A DNA stretch of 64,000 bases from JAGXLC01 sp964461045 (GCA_964461045.1 CAYWSJ010000001.1:62001-126000), one strand, 5' to 3'. Numbered from the stretch's first letter, positions 9,175-18,963 are shown. Numbers and translations are program-made. Notes: generated by a model from the letters alone, not told the origin.

Positions 9175-9420
9175 CTATTTTTTCTTTATCAGTGAAATGA
9201 TAAAACCTATCAAAGCACCGCCTGCGCCAGAAATAAGAATGTTTTGCTTCATCTGTTTCAATCCGGCTATCCTTCTTCCAAATGATTCAATAACGTTCTC
9301 TGAATTAGAAAATATAAGGTCAATGTCAATATATTCTCCCGATATTCTTCCAAAGACCAAATAACCCATTACCAAACCAATAACAGCAAAAATGATAATA
9401 AATAAAAGAGTTCTCTTCAT
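9175..9420 (-). CDS. Small two-helix membrane protein
   Basis: 81 residues with two hydrophobic segments, about 4-23 and 60-77, joined by a charged loop (FGRRIAGLKQMKQ), and a KKK C-terminus. It should be a small inner-membrane hairpin. The segment after Ile63 has GxGG residues, common in helix packing. The family is not recognised. It is transcribed in the same direction as the downstream coiled-coil lipoprotein, a possible functional partner. Confidence 0.6.
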   Translation of the reverse strand: MKRTLLFIIIFAVIGLVMGYLVFGRISGEYIDIDLIFSNSENVIESFGRRIAGLKQMKQNILISGAGGALIGFIISLIKKK

Positions 9421-9744
9421 AAAAAGTTTTTTTTAATGTAATTATCCAAGATACTAATTTTATTGTTTTTATACATTATATTAAAGCCTTTGTTTACATA
9501 AAATTTTTATTTTTTTAGTTTGCCCGGAAAGAACAATAAACTTTAATTATTTAACAGTTACTAATTTAAGCTTGCGAACAGCCCGGATTATGATTTTTCA
9601 TAAGTCAAGGTAATTAGAATTAATCTTACAATTGATTTATATCACCCAGATAAAATATGTTTATATCTGTTTTGTTTATATTATTGTCTTGTAAATATTC
9701 TTTAGTTAAGAAATAAAAATAAAATACTGTTCTATAATATTCAA
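9421..9744. other. 324-bp intergenic region between divergent genes
   Basis: Very AT-rich spacer between the small membrane protein gene (minus) and the hybrid kinase gene (plus). No ORF, RNA fold or exact TAnnTTTG box in either useful orientation was found. It probably carries both promoters; its length leaves room for regulator binding. Confidence 0.4.
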
Positions 9745-12700
9745 ATGAATAATTTTCTAAAGTTTCTTACTGCTCTGCTGATCATTCAATTGAATTTTAC
9801 AATTGAATTACAAGCAGAATATTTCAGACAGGATTTAAACCCAAAAGATTCATCTCGTACCTTATTTGTGGGTTGTGAAATTGATTATCCTCCATACTGT
9901 TTTGAAAACAATGAGGGTGAAGCTGCTGGTTTTTCTGTAGAATTATTTCGCAGGGCTGCCCATGAAATGGGTTTAACGGTAGACTTTGAAATTGCTCCCT
10001 GGAAAATATTAAAAAATAAGCTGGGCAATAATGAACTCGATGCATTGCCGCTGGTTGGCAGAACCCCTGAAAGAGAATCTTTTTTTGATTTTACTTTTCC
10101 TTACCTTAAAATGCATGGTGCTATAGTTGTCAGAAAGAGTGAAAACAGTATTCATTCCTTAAATGATTTAAAAAACAGGAAGATTGCTGTCATGAAGGGA
10201 GATAATGCCGAAGAATTTTTATATCGAAATGGGTTTCCGGAAGAGATCAATTCAACGCTGACCTTTAAAAAGGCAATGGAAAATCTTTCAGTAGGTAAAT
10301 GCGATGCTGTTGTGATTCAAAAGATGCTTGCCCTTAAATTAATGGACGAATACAACTTTTCAAATCTTAAAATAGTTGGTGACCCAACCGGGATATTCGA
10401 ACAATCTTTTTGTTTTGCAGTAACCCAGGGAGATGATGAACTATTAAGCAAGCTTAATGAAGGTCTTGCTATTGTTAACACAAATGGTACATACCGGCGT
10501 TTGCATGCAAAATGGTTTTCCCCGCTTGAACATAATGAAGAAAATGAAAAACAAAGACTTATTATTGGAGGCGATTATAATTTTCCTCCATTTGAATTTC
10601 TGGATAAAAATGGAAATCCCGCAGGTTATAATGTTGAATTAATGAAAGCCATTGCCGATGAACTGGGTATTCAAATTGAAATAAAACTTGACAAGTGGTC
10701 TGAAACATTAAATGAACTTGAAAAAGGAGATATTGATGCAATACAGGGAATCTTTTACTCCTTTAACAGAGACAAAAAAATGGACATGTCACCCGGGCAT
10801 ATTAATGTCAGTTATATTATAGCAGGGAGCAAAGGAACAGAAATACCTGAAAATCTGGATGAATTAAAAGGGAAAAAAATTGTAGTTCAAAGAGGTGATA
10901 TTATGCATGATCATGCTCTAAGACATGGTATGAAAGAAGATTTAATCCCTGTGAATTCACAAAAGGATGCCCTCCGTCTGTTAAATGAAGGAAAATATAA
11001 TTATGCCTTATGCTCACGCTTAACTGCTCATTATTATATTGAAAATAATAAGTGGAGTAATATACTAATAGGTAAAAACCCTGTTCATACTGCAGAATAT
11101 TGCATTGGTGTGTCAGAAGGGAATACAGCACTGCTTACAAAGCTGTCTGAAGGTTTGGCTTCAGTGAAAGCTTCAGGGAAATATCATAAAATTTATTCGA
11201 AATGGCTCGGTGGATATGGTGATTCATTCAACTTTAAAGAATTTCTGAGATATTCATTGTATGTAACCATACCTTTAACCTTTATCTTGCTTCTTTCCCT
11301 TTTCTGGTCACGTACCTTAAAAAAACAGGTAAATAAACGGACACGTGAATTGCAAAAAGAAAACCAGGAAAGAAAAAAGGCCGAACAGGAATTGAAAAAA
11401 AGTGAAGAAAGAAATAAAACTTTATTTGAAGCCTCTGCAGATGCAATATTATACCTGAAAAATGGAAAATATATAGATTGTAATCGGGCTACACTTGATA
11501 TGCTAGGACTTAAAAGCAAAAAAGAATTATTGAATAAAAAACCTTTAGAAGATGCTCCTGATATACAGCCCGACGGCCAATTGTCTGTTGAAAAATACCA
11601 GCAGGTTTTAAAACTGGCAAAAGAAAAAGGAACTTATAGGTTTGAATGGACCAGGTATAGAAAGAATGGTGATTTGCTGCCTTTGGAAGTTCAGCTAACC
11701 GCCCTGAAAGATAAAAACGGTGAAACCATTTATAATCTGGCATGGCGGGATTTAAGGGAGAAAAAGCAAACCGAGGAAGAACTCAGGAAGTTAAATGAAA
11801 AGCTAAGGTTACAAAACAAACAAATTGCCAAACAAAATGAAGAGTATGAGGAACTTAACATAGAATTAAATAGAAAAAATGCTGAACTTATTGAAATTAA
11901 CAGCAAACTAGAACAGGCTAAAGAAAAAGCTGAAGAGAGCGACCAACTAAAATCCGCATTCCTTGCCAATATGAGTCATGAAATCAGAACCCCGATGAAT
12001 GGCATCATGGGATTTACTGAGCTTTTAAGAAATCCGCAATTGACAAATCATAAAAAAGACGAGTATATTAAACTAATTCAGCAAAGCGGAAAGAGAATGC
12101 TGGATATAATAAGCAACTTACTCGACACTGCAAGAATTGAATCGGGACAAACAGAATTATCTATTGATGAAATATCCATTAATGATCTTATTCGGGATCT
12201 GTCCACTTTTTTTACTCCTGAAGCAGAAAAAAAAGAATTGAAATTAACGTATTCGACCGATTTGCCAGATCAGGATTCTATTATACATACTGACAGCAAT
12301 ATGGTAAATCAGATCCTTACAAATCTCCTGAACAATGCAATTAAATTTACTGAAAAGGGAAGTATTGAATTTGGATATAATGTCAATAACAATAACATAC
12401 AATTCTTTGTAAAAGATACGGGAATAGGGATATCAAAAGACCTTCATGAAAAAATGTTCGAAAGATTCCGACAAGCCGAATTAAGCGTGACAAGGGAATA
12501 CGAAGGCGCAGGTTTAGGTCTCAGTATTTCAAAAGCTTATGTTGAATTACTGGGGGGAAGAATATGGGTAGACTCTGCCCCGGGAGAAGGCAGTACTTTC
12601 TATTTTACTATCCCTCTAAAAAAAACAAAGGAATCAGACAACAATAGAAGTGAATCCCAAATGATGGAAGTAAAGTTCTCAAAAAACAATAAATTGCTTA

Positions 12701-13041
12701 TTGCCGAAGATGATGAAACAAGTTTCATTCTGCTTAAAGAATTACTGGGAAAAAATGGAATTGCTTATACCAGGGCTGAAAATGGGAGGGAAGCTATCAA
12801 TGTTTTAAATAAAGACCACGTCGATCTGATTTTAATGGATATAAAAATGCCTGATATGAATGGCTTTGAAGCCTTGTCAGAAATAAAGAAAATGCGTCCC
12901 AATCTTCCTGTTGTTGCTCAAACTGCTTTTGCTTCTTCTTCTGACAGGGCAAAAGCTATAAAGGCAGGTTTCGACGAATATTTGTCCAAACCAATAAACG
13001 AACAGGAATTGTTAAACCTGTTAAAGAAGTTTTTATCCTGA
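9745..13041 (+). CDS. BvgS-like hybrid sensor histidine kinase with two SBP_bac_3 domains
   Basis: 1,098 residues. Order: signal peptide (1-24); two periplasmic solute-binding domains of the SBP_bac_3 (amino-acid binding) type at about 40-262 and 272-498, each with a PP(Y/F).F...G...G....E start; transmembrane helix about 507-525; coiled coil; PAS domain about 557-670; second coiled coil; HisKA with the phospho-acceptor H745 in SHEIRTPMNGI; HATPase (DTGIGI, GAGLGL); and a C-terminal receiver with D1032 in LMDIKMPD. The fold order is that of BvgS/EvgS. The periplasmic venus-flytrap pair probably senses an amino acid or similar small ligand. The output is a phosphorelay, but no separate response regulator lies nearby, so the target is unknown. 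The BLUF gene 171 bp downstream could be functionally linked. Confidence 0.95.
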   Translation: MNNFLKFLTALLIIQLNFTIELQAEYFRQDLNPKDSSRTLFVGCEIDYPPYCFENNEGEAAGFSVELFRRAAHEMGLTVDFEIAPWKILKNKLGNNELDALPLVGRTPERESFFDFTFPYLKMHGAIVVRKSENSIHSLNDLKNRKIAVMKGDNAEEFLYRNGFPEEINSTLTFKKAMENLSVGKCDAVVIQKMLALKLMDEYNFSNLKIVGDPTGIFEQSFCFAVTQGDDELLSKLNEGLAIVNTNGTYRRLHAKWFSPLEHNEENEKQRLIIGGDYNFPPFEFLDKNGNPAGYNVELMKAIADELGIQIEIKLDKWSETLNELEKGDIDAIQGIFYSFNRDKKMDMSPGHINVSYIIAGSKGTEIPENLDELKGKKIVVQRGDIMHDHALRHGMKEDLIPVNSQKDALRLLNEGKYNYALCSRLTAHYYIENNKWSNILIGKNPVHTAEYCIGVSEGNTALLTKLSEGLASVKASGKYHKIYSKWLGGYGDSFNFKEFLRYSLYVTIPLTFILLLSLFWSRTLKKQVNKRTRELQKENQERKKAEQELKKSEERNKTLFEASADAILYLKNGKYIDCNRATLDMLGLKSKKELLNKKPLEDAPDIQPDGQLSVEKYQQVLKLAKEKGTYRFEWTRYRKNGDLLPLEVQLTALKDKNGETIYNLAWRDLREKKQTEEELRKLNEKLRLQNKQIAKQNEEYEELNIELNRKNAELIEINSKLEQAKEKAEESDQLKSAFLANMSHEIRTPMNGIMGFTELLRNPQLTNHKKDEYIKLIQQSGKRMLDIISNLLDTARIESGQTELSIDEISINDLIRDLSTFFTPEAEKKELKLTYSTDLPDQDSIIHTDSNMVNQILTNLLNNAIKFTEKGSIEFGYNVNNNNIQFFVKDTGIGISKDLHEKMFERFRQAELSVTREYEGAGLGLSISKAYVELLGGRIWVDSAPGEGSTFYFTIPLKKTKESDNNRSESQMMEVKFSKNNKLLIAEDDETSFILLKELLGKNGIAYTRAENGREAINVLNKDHVDLILMDIKMPDMNGFEALSEIKKMRPNLPVVAQTAFASSSDRAKAIKAGFDEYLSKPINEQELLNLLKKFLS

Positions 13042-13168
13042 AAGGCCATTCTCTTTTCTTTTGTTTTAAAAGTACCACTTATTTTGTGAATGTAAAATTT
13101 AATTTATCCCGCATATATTTCAACTTGCTTAAGTATGGATTTATTTATGTATCGAACATTCATTTAAA

Positions 13169-13176
13169 TAACTTTG
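13169..13176 (+). promoter_or_regulatory. Putative -7 element for the BLUF gene
   Basis: TAACTTTG matches TAnnTTTG, 36 bp upstream of the GTG start. It suggests the BLUF gene is transcribed separately from the kinase. Confidence 0.45.
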
Positions 13177-13212
13177 TTAATAAAATGAATTGTTTTAAAA
13201 GACTGAAAAACC

Positions 13213-13638
13213 GTGGAAGAATTAATACATATTGTTTATGCTAGTTTTTCTGATAAAAATTTATCAGAAAAGGAGCTGAACAAACTGCTCAAAGATATAC
13301 GCATAAAAAATAAAAAGCAAAATGTAACAGGATTGCTTCTTTATAATGATGGAGCATTTATTCAGGTTATTGAGGGTGAGTCGGATATCATTCACAATCT
13401 TTATAAAATTATTAAAAAGGATAAGCGCCATACCAATATTGTTAAATTATTGGATGAACCTATTTCAGAACGTGCTTTCCCCGACTGGTCTATGGGTTTT
13501 AGAAAAATCAACAGAAAACAATCAGCCGGAATAAAAGGATTTTCAGATTTCATGGTAATAGATGAACCTGAAAAGACCTTAAAAGGAAGCAAAAAAGAGG
13601 TTATGCAGCTCTTAAATGGTTTCCGTAAACATGCATGA
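13213..13638 (+). CDS. BLUF-domain blue-light sensor (FAD)
   Basis: 141 residues, GTG start (the upstream ATG at 13185 is in another frame). Residues 1-96 match the BLUF fold: Tyr9 in HIVYAS, Asn33 in NKKQNVTGLLLY, Gln51 in FIQVIEG, the KDKRH segment, and Trp92/Met94 in FPDWSMGF. These correspond to the Tyr/Gln/Asn flavin network used by AppA and related photoreceptors, so FAD binding and a blue-light response are likely. The 45-residue C-terminal extension has no output domain, so it is a short BLUF protein acting through protein contacts. It follows the hybrid kinase in the same direction; a joint pathway is only an inference. Confidence 0.93.
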   Translation: MEELIHIVYASFSDKNLSEKELNKLLKDIRIKNKKQNVTGLLLYNDGAFIQVIEGESDIIHNLYKIIKKDKRHTNIVKLLDEPISERAFPDWSMGFRKINRKQSAGIKGFSDFMVIDEPEKTLKGSKKEVMQLLNGFRKHA

Positions 13639-13682
13639 AACTTTACATCCGGAAATAATCTTCTGTAATAAGAAACAAAAAA

Positions 13683-14447
13683 TTAATACTTTGAGTATGG
13701 TGACAATTTTTCAGGATAAGAATGATGAATAAGAGACCGTGCAAGTATCTGTGTGGCATTGATTAAAGGTATGTTCTGAAGTATTTTATAAGGCAATGTA
13801 TAAGCTATTTCGGTGCATCCAAGGATAATTCCTTCAGCCCCCCGATCTTTAAATCTTCTGATGCCATTAACTAAAATATTTTTCGCTCGTTTCGAAGGAG
13901 TTATTGACTTGGCTTTGATTCCAAACTTAGAATCATAAACTGCTTTATGTATCTCCTTTTGCATTTCATCAGAAGGGATAATAGGTTCAATCCCGGCTGA
14001 TCTTAAAGAATTATAATACACTTCTGCTTTATGGCTTCCGGTAGTTCCCAGAACGCCCATTTTACTTATTTCAGGATAAAAGTGAGCAATGAATTCCATG
14101 GTTTCATTTACCATATTTAATAATTTTATCTGACTTCCCTCTTTCTTTAGCTCCTGCGAGATTAGATCAAATATCTTTTCTGAATGCATTGTATTGCAAG
14201 GGATTCCTACAATATTACATCCTGCTTTTTCCAACTGCAATATTATTTTTGATACAGCATATCCGGGATTAATTTCAGTTTTGCCAAGAAGATATTCGGT
14301 TCTGTCTTCAATTTTTTCAGGAACCGATATCATATTTACCGGAAGATGTTCCTGGTCTTTCCCCGCAATAGTCTGATTAAAAATATACCTGGCAAGGTCT
14401 AATCCTGCATAGGGTCCAACGCCACCAACGATACCTATCATACTCAT
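13683..14447 (-). CDS. Aspartate/glutamate racemase family protein
   Basis: 254 residues, cytosolic. GIVGGVGPYAG at the N-terminus and the two catalytic cysteines in GIPCNTMH and LGCTEI define the Asp/Glu/hydantoin racemase family; both cysteines are present, so it should be an active cofactor-independent racemase, most like aspartate racemases. It is the last gene of a three-gene operon (M1 peptidase, DmpA-like peptidase, racemase), 6 bp after the DmpA-like stop. The context suggests that it interconverts D- and L-acidic amino acids released from peptides, rather than supplying D-Glu for peptidoglycan. Confidence 0.88.
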   Translation of the reverse strand: MSMIGIVGGVGPYAGLDLARYIFNQTIAGKDQEHLPVNMISVPEKIEDRTEYLLGKTEINPGYAVSKIILQLEKAGCNIVGIPCNTMHSEKIFDLISQELKKEGSQIKLLNMVNETMEFIAHFYPEISKMGVLGTTGSHKAEVYYNSLRSAGIEPIIPSDEMQKEIHKAVYDSKFGIKAKSITPSKRAKNILVNGIRRFKDRGAEGIILGCTEIAYTLPYKILQNIPLINATQILARSLIHHSYPEKLSPYSKY

Positions 14448-14453
14448 AAATTA

Positions 14454-15572
14454 TTATTTTGTAATTAAATTATACTTTTTATCCATAATTCTGATAACCT
14501 CATCTTCTGGTAAGGCTTTAACAGTTCTGCCTTTTTTCCCTTTCATTGTTTCAGCTGCAAAAAGTGAATTTAAAATGGCTTCCTCAGTTGCTTCAATAGC
14601 AGCCAGGAACAAAGGTGACATTTCATTATTTTCTACCAATCCGGTCTGTCTTTTTTCATCTCCCACTTTCCCCGAATTTGCATTATTTGAGAAGGCAATT
14701 ACATAATCACCACTGCCGTTTGAAGAAATACCTCCTGTTCTTGCCAGGCCAAGCATTGCCCTTTTGGCCATACGTTTTAAGTTTCTGGCATCAACCGGCG
14801 CATCTGTTGCAACTACAATCATACATGAACCATCCGGCGAATCATTTCTTTTCTCATTCATGTAATACTTATCAAGCTCTTTTCCTATTGGAGCTCCGTT
14901 TATTTTTAATACACCACCGAAATTAGTCTGCACTAATACACCTACAGTATATCCACCATTTTTCTCCGGCAAAACTCTCGATGAGGTTCCTATTCCTCCT
15001 TTAAAACCAAAACAAACAGTCCCGGTACCGGCTCCAACATTTCCTTCCTCTGTTTTACCACCGTGGGCATTTTCTATGGCCTCAAGAACATGAATGGGTT
15101 TGACACTCCGGGTTTGAATCTGGTTTAAGTATCCGTCATTTGTTTCTCCAACAACAGGATTTACAGACCGTACTTTCTTGTTGTGTTTAATGGTATGCCG
15201 GATAAGTCCATTGGCTGCATTAAAAACAGAGAGTGTATTCGTTAGGGCAATGGGTGTTTCAATGTTTCCCAGTTCTTCCACTTGCGAATAGCCTATAAGT
15301 TTCCCGAAACCATTTCCGATATATATAGCCGCCGGTACTTTATCTCTGAACAAATTTCCCTTATGCGGCAAAACAACTGTTACCCCGGTTCTTGTGGCTT
15401 GTCCTTCAATAAGAGTTTTATGTCCAACCAGGACGCCTGCAACATCAGTGATGGCATTATATTCTCCCGGCGACAAAATTCCTGTTTTTATGCCCGCTTC
15501 ACGAGCCCTCTTTTGTGAATAGGAAAGGATGGACGGAAAAATTAAAATCAGAAAAAAGATGTATTTCTTCAT
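14454..15572 (-). CDS. P1-family peptidase (DmpA-like D-aminopeptidase), exported
   Basis: 372 residues with a signal peptide (1-19, cleavage near SYSQ). The family core is clear: GILSPGEYNAITDVAGVLVGH, GETNDGYLN, and GGIGTSSR, where the Ser nucleophile is exposed by autoproteolysis of the chain as in DmpA of Ochrobactrum; then ATDAPVDARNLKRMAKRA and RTGG. P1 peptidases remove N-terminal D- or L-residues or beta-peptides. It overlaps the upstream M1 peptidase gene by 4 bp (translational coupling) and precedes a racemase. Periplasmic peptide trimming is the expected role. Confidence 0.9.
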   Translation of the reverse strand: MKKYIFFLILIFPSILSYSQKRAREAGIKTGILSPGEYNAITDVAGVLVGHKTLIEGQATRTGVTVVLPHKGNLFRDKVPAAIYIGNGFGKLIGYSQVEELGNIETPIALTNTLSVFNAANGLIRHTIKHNKKVRSVNPVVGETNDGYLNQIQTRSVKPIHVLEAIENAHGGKTEEGNVGAGTGTVCFGFKGGIGTSSRVLPEKNGGYTVGVLVQTNFGGVLKINGAPIGKELDKYYMNEKRNDSPDGSCMIVVATDAPVDARNLKRMAKRAMLGLARTGGISSNGSGDYVIAFSNNANSGKVGDEKRQTGLVENNEMSPLFLAAIEATEEAILNSLFAAETMKGKKGRTVKALPEDEVIRIMDKKYNLITK

Positions 15573-17446
15573 TTTGAATTTTGTTTGTAATGATAAATAT
15601 TGTTCTTCAAATTGACATCCGGGATATACTCGTTTCCCAGATTAATCTTTTTTAATTTTTTATTTGTTTTTATGGGGATAACCAACATATTTTTCCCTTT
15701 CCAGATTGATGCAGTCTGGTGATATGAAAAATCAGAATTATCGGAAAACTGAAGTGTCAGTTCCACAGGTACGGGGAGTTTTCCTGTTCTTCTTATGTAG
15801 ATTTTATAAAGATTCTTTTTTTCTTCAGCCTTTTCAATGGCAAGATCCGGATAATTAGCTTCTAAAAACCAGCTATTCCAATACCAATTGAGGTTTGTTT
15901 TTGTTATTTCATTAAAAGTATTAAAAAAGTCGTATGGAGTTGGGTGTTTCCCTTTCCAGTCTTCTATAAACTGAATCAAACATTCTTTGAATAAATCCTC
16001 ACCTAACATATCTTTCAGAAAATACAAAGCCATAGCAGGTTTTGTATAGAAATTAAAATAGTAACTTCTTCCCTGGAGCATTGTAGAATTGGTGAGGGAT
16101 GGGGTGTTTTTTTCAGTGCCTGAAAACATACTAATCCGTTTTGCATATCTCTTGATCCTGCTCAGCGAAGGTTCTTCCATCTCCTGAAATTTATGAGGAA
16201 TCATTGATGCAAACGCTTCATCCATCCAGGCATGCTCAGTCTCGTTCGTAAGAACAAAAAACGGAAGGTAATTGTGAGTTATTTCATGTGCTGTTACATC
16301 CACAGTCCTGCCACGGTTATCGGCAGAGGGGTTGTTTGCAATCATCGGGTATTCCATTCCACTGGACCCATTTGTACCGTTAAACACTGTTACAGCGGGG
16401 AAAGGGAAGGGGTATCCGGGCAGATCGGTTGACAAATATTCAAGGGTTTGTTTTGCAATAGAAGTTACTTCTTTAAAATCTTGTGCCTCTGGTGGATAAA
16501 TAGCTTCAACAAAATATCTTCCTTCAGAATTTCTTTTTATGGAAGTACCATCCCAAAGATGATGGTTGCTTATACCAAAAGCTATATCGGGAACAGATTC
16601 CGCTTCAAATTTCCAGGTAGAATCTTTTGTAATTACCCCGGATGAATCATAATCTTTGTTTTCAACAATTGAAAGAACCGTATCAACTGAGTGTGCTTTT
16701 TTAAACTTGTCATATATTGACTGAGACAACACTTCATCTGCATTTTGAAGCAGTCCGGTACCCCAAACCAAATAACCTTCAGGAACCTTTACAGAATATT
16801 TATAATCGCCCTGATCAGAATAAAACTCAGGATGTCCCGTGTGAGAATTCCTGTCCCAGCCTTCAAGATCATCATAAACTGCAATTTTAGGATACCATTG
16901 ACCTAAAAACAGGGATGAGTCATTTTTAGCTCCCATTCGAATGCTGCTGTTTGCGGGAATGCTAAAACTCCAGTTGATGTGAATATTAATGATCTCAGCA
17001 GGATATAGCGGGTCTTTTAGCTCAACAATAAGCTGTGTTTCTGTGATTTCAAAGTCAGTATATTGATCGTTTCTTATTGTAACAGATTCAATATCCATTC
17101 CGGAATGAATATCGTCAGGGTGTACAGGGAAGTCTCTGGCATTTCCTTTCTTATAAAGATTCTGGTAAAGATGAAAAACTAATTTTTTTAATGTATCCGG
17201 ACTATTGTTTTCATACCGGATTCTTTCTTCCCCGGATAATATTTGTTCTTTGGGATACACCTCCGCATTAATAGTATAAGAAGCACGGTTTTGCCAGTAT
17301 TTTTCTCCGGGTTTTCCATCTTTTTGCCTGGTCCCTTTTTCGATGGCTTCATTAAATTGTTCATTAATCGGCAAATTGGTTTGACTGATTCCCGGAATAA
17401 CAAAACACATAAAAATGCAAAAGAACATATACTTATAGCTAAACAT
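15569..17446 (-). CDS. M1-family zinc aminopeptidase, exported
   Basis: About 625 residues from the chosen start. The frame extends to 17494, but the Met at 17446 directly precedes a good signal peptide (MFSYKYMFFCIFMCFVIPG), so I use it. The catalytic signature HEITH (387-391) is followed 18 residues later by Glu410 in WMDEAF, the full M1 HExxH-x18-E zinc site; SGMEYP replaces the usual GAMEN exopeptidase motif, as in many Bacteroidota M1 enzymes. A beta-rich N-domain precedes it. It should cleave N-terminal residues from peptides in the periplasm. First gene of the operon, overlapping the DmpA-like gene by 4 bp. Confidence 0.92.
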   Translation of the reverse strand: MFSYKYMFFCIFMCFVIPGISQTNLPINEQFNEAIEKGTRQKDGKPGEKYWQNRASYTINAEVYPKEQILSGEERIRYENNSPDTLKKLVFHLYQNLYKKGNARDFPVHPDDIHSGMDIESVTIRNDQYTDFEITETQLIVELKDPLYPAEIINIHINWSFSIPANSSIRMGAKNDSSLFLGQWYPKIAVYDDLEGWDRNSHTGHPEFYSDQGDYKYSVKVPEGYLVWGTGLLQNADEVLSQSIYDKFKKAHSVDTVLSIVENKDYDSSGVITKDSTWKFEAESVPDIAFGISNHHLWDGTSIKRNSEGRYFVEAIYPPEAQDFKEVTSIAKQTLEYLSTDLPGYPFPFPAVTVFNGTNGSSGMEYPMIANNPSADNRGRTVDVTAHEITHNYLPFFVLTNETEHAWMDEAFASMIPHKFQEMEEPSLSRIKRYAKRISMFSGTEKNTPSLTNSTMLQGRSYYFNFYTKPAMALYFLKDMLGEDLFKECLIQFIEDWKGKHPTPYDFFNTFNEITKTNLNWYWNSWFLEANYPDLAIEKAEEKKNLYKIYIRRTGKLPVPVELTLQFSDNSDFSYHQTASIWKGKNMLVIPIKTNKKLKKINLGNEYIPDVNLKNNIYHYKQNSK

Positions 17447-17561
17447 ATTAAAACAACTTTTGTATTTAATTAATAATATTTGATTATTTAACAATTGTGG
17501 AAGATAAAATATTTAAAATAATAGTACAAGTTGTTTTGATTTTTTTTAAACGAACAGAATT

Positions 17562-18050
17562 ATGGTAAACAAACCCTTAATTAATAATAAATTTACAGAC
17601 AGGATAGACCGGGATATCACTTCCTGGATGAGTAAGAAAGGAATTTTTCTCTTGAGATTAAGCATTGGAATCATTTTTTTCTGGTTTGGTTTCCTTAAAT
17701 TCTTCCCCGGTGCAAGTCCAGCCGAAGGATTAGCAGTAAAAACAATAGAATTAATAACATTTGGGCTGCTTGAAAAAAAGGCCATCTTAATTATACTGGC
17801 ATTGTGGGAAACAATTATCGGATTAGGACTTATAACTGGTTTTTTTATGCGTGAAATACTTTTGTTGCTTTTCTTACAGATGCTTGGAACTTTAACTCCT
17901 GTTATTTTCTTTCCTGAAGAAGTATTTGGGAGTATTCCTTTTACGCTTACATTAGAAGGCCAATACATTGTGAAAAATCTTGTTATAATTAGTGCTGCTA
18001 TTGTACTGGGAGCAACTGTAAGGGGAGGAAAAATAAATCCGGAGCCATAA
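17562..18050 (+). CDS. DoxX-like integral membrane protein
   Basis: 162 residues with four hydrophobic segments (about 28-48, 70-95, 100-118, 130-150). LLRLSIGIIFFWFGFLKFFPG near the start is typical of the DoxX/DUF417-like superfamily, four-helix membrane proteins often linked to respiratory or redox functions. No catalytic residues can be assigned. The gene is divergent from the M1 peptidase operon and has no close co-directional neighbour, so context gives little. Confidence 0.7.
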   Translation: MVNKPLINNKFTDRIDRDITSWMSKKGIFLLRLSIGIIFFWFGFLKFFPGASPAEGLAVKTIELITFGLLEKKAILIILALWETIIGLGLITGFFMREILLLLFLQMLGTLTPVIFFPEEVFGSIPFTLTLEGQYIVKNLVIISAAIVLGATVRGGKINPEP

Positions 18051-18087
18051 ACAGAGGATAAAAAGGGAAATAGTTTAATTGTTTTCT

Positions 18088-18963
18088 TTAGGGGGCTTCA
18101 TACTTAGTTTCAATTTCGAAAAAGGGTTGTGAAATAGATCTGTAATTTTTAAAATAGAAGACTGCTCCCCAACTATGCTTAACCTTATGATATATACGTA
18201 AAATTTTATCATTGTTAATGATTATTTCTGTTACTTTCATATTGTGATGTTCGTATTTCGTAACAGTGGTATCAAAAGGAATTTCCTCATTAGCTTTAAT
18301 TAATTTCAATTCTTTCTCACTTGTGAGTGTGTCTTTTTCAAGCATTTCCTTTCTTTCGTCAATTATATTTTCATAGAATTCTTTTTTCCTAAGATCCAGG
18401 TCTTCTTCATAGGATAATTCAGGAAGATTTATATCAATGTCCTCTTCATCAACCTCTTCAGTTAATAACCTTTTGTGTTTTACTATGTCAGAATAGTTCA
18501 GCCCGGACATCTGAATGTTGGTAAATGTATTTCTGCTAAACCTGGATTCATAGTTAAATTCTCTTGAAGCAACACTAAATTTGATAACACCAAGAACAGA
18601 ATTGCTATTCATTACGCTTCTGCCTGATTTAATTAGCTCCAACTTCAAAGCAACTACCTGGTTCCCTGGTTCTATGAAGTCAGGAATACTCGTATTAACT
18701 TTTATGAGCTTTGGAATAAAATCTTTCTTGTTAAATGAAATAGTAAAATTTTTATTATAGGAAAGGCTGAAAAAAAATTTACCTTTTTTATTTGTTTTGT
18801 GTACAGCCAGATCAATGCTGTCCTCAACTACTTTAATATTTACTTCTTCCAGGGGGGCTTTGTTGTGATAAATATTCCCTATAACATGCAACTCATCCTG
18901 AGAAAAAGACAAAAAAGGAATTACAAGTAAAACAAGTAAAAGATTTCCGGCACTTCTTTTCAT
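18088..18963 (-). CDS. Exported protein with carboxypeptidase-regulatory-like domain
   Basis: 291 residues. Signal peptide (1-22, cleavage near LSFSQ) followed by a transthyretin-like beta domain (about 25-110: VIGNIYHNKAPLEEVNIKVV ... TNKKGKFFFSLSYNKNFTI), seen at the N-terminus of many Bacteroidota envelope proteins. The remaining 180 residues are acidic and helical in the middle (YEEDLDLRKKEFYENIIDER) with a short beta C-terminus; I do not recognise this part. Without a barrel or sorting domain it is likely periplasmic or surface-tethered. Confidence 0.7.
   Translation of the reverse strand: MKRSAGNLLLVLLVIPFLSFSQDELHVIGNIYHNKAPLEEVNIKVVEDSIDLAVHKTNKKGKFFFSLSYNKNFTISFNKKDFIPKLIKVNTSIPDFIEPGNQVVALKLELIKSGRSVMNSNSVLGVIKFSVASREFNYESRFSRNTFTNIQMSGLNYSDIVKHKRLLTEEVDEEDIDINLPELSYEEDLDLRKKEFYENIIDERKEMLEKDTLTSEKELKLIKANEEIPFDTTVTKYEHHNMKVTEIIINNDKILRIYHKVKHSWGAVFYFKNYRSISQPFFEIETKYEAP

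Noticed and set aside
17446..17494. Longer N-terminus of the M1 peptidase
   Set aside because: The extra 16 residues would precede a normal signal peptide and lower its quality; the internal Met is the better start.
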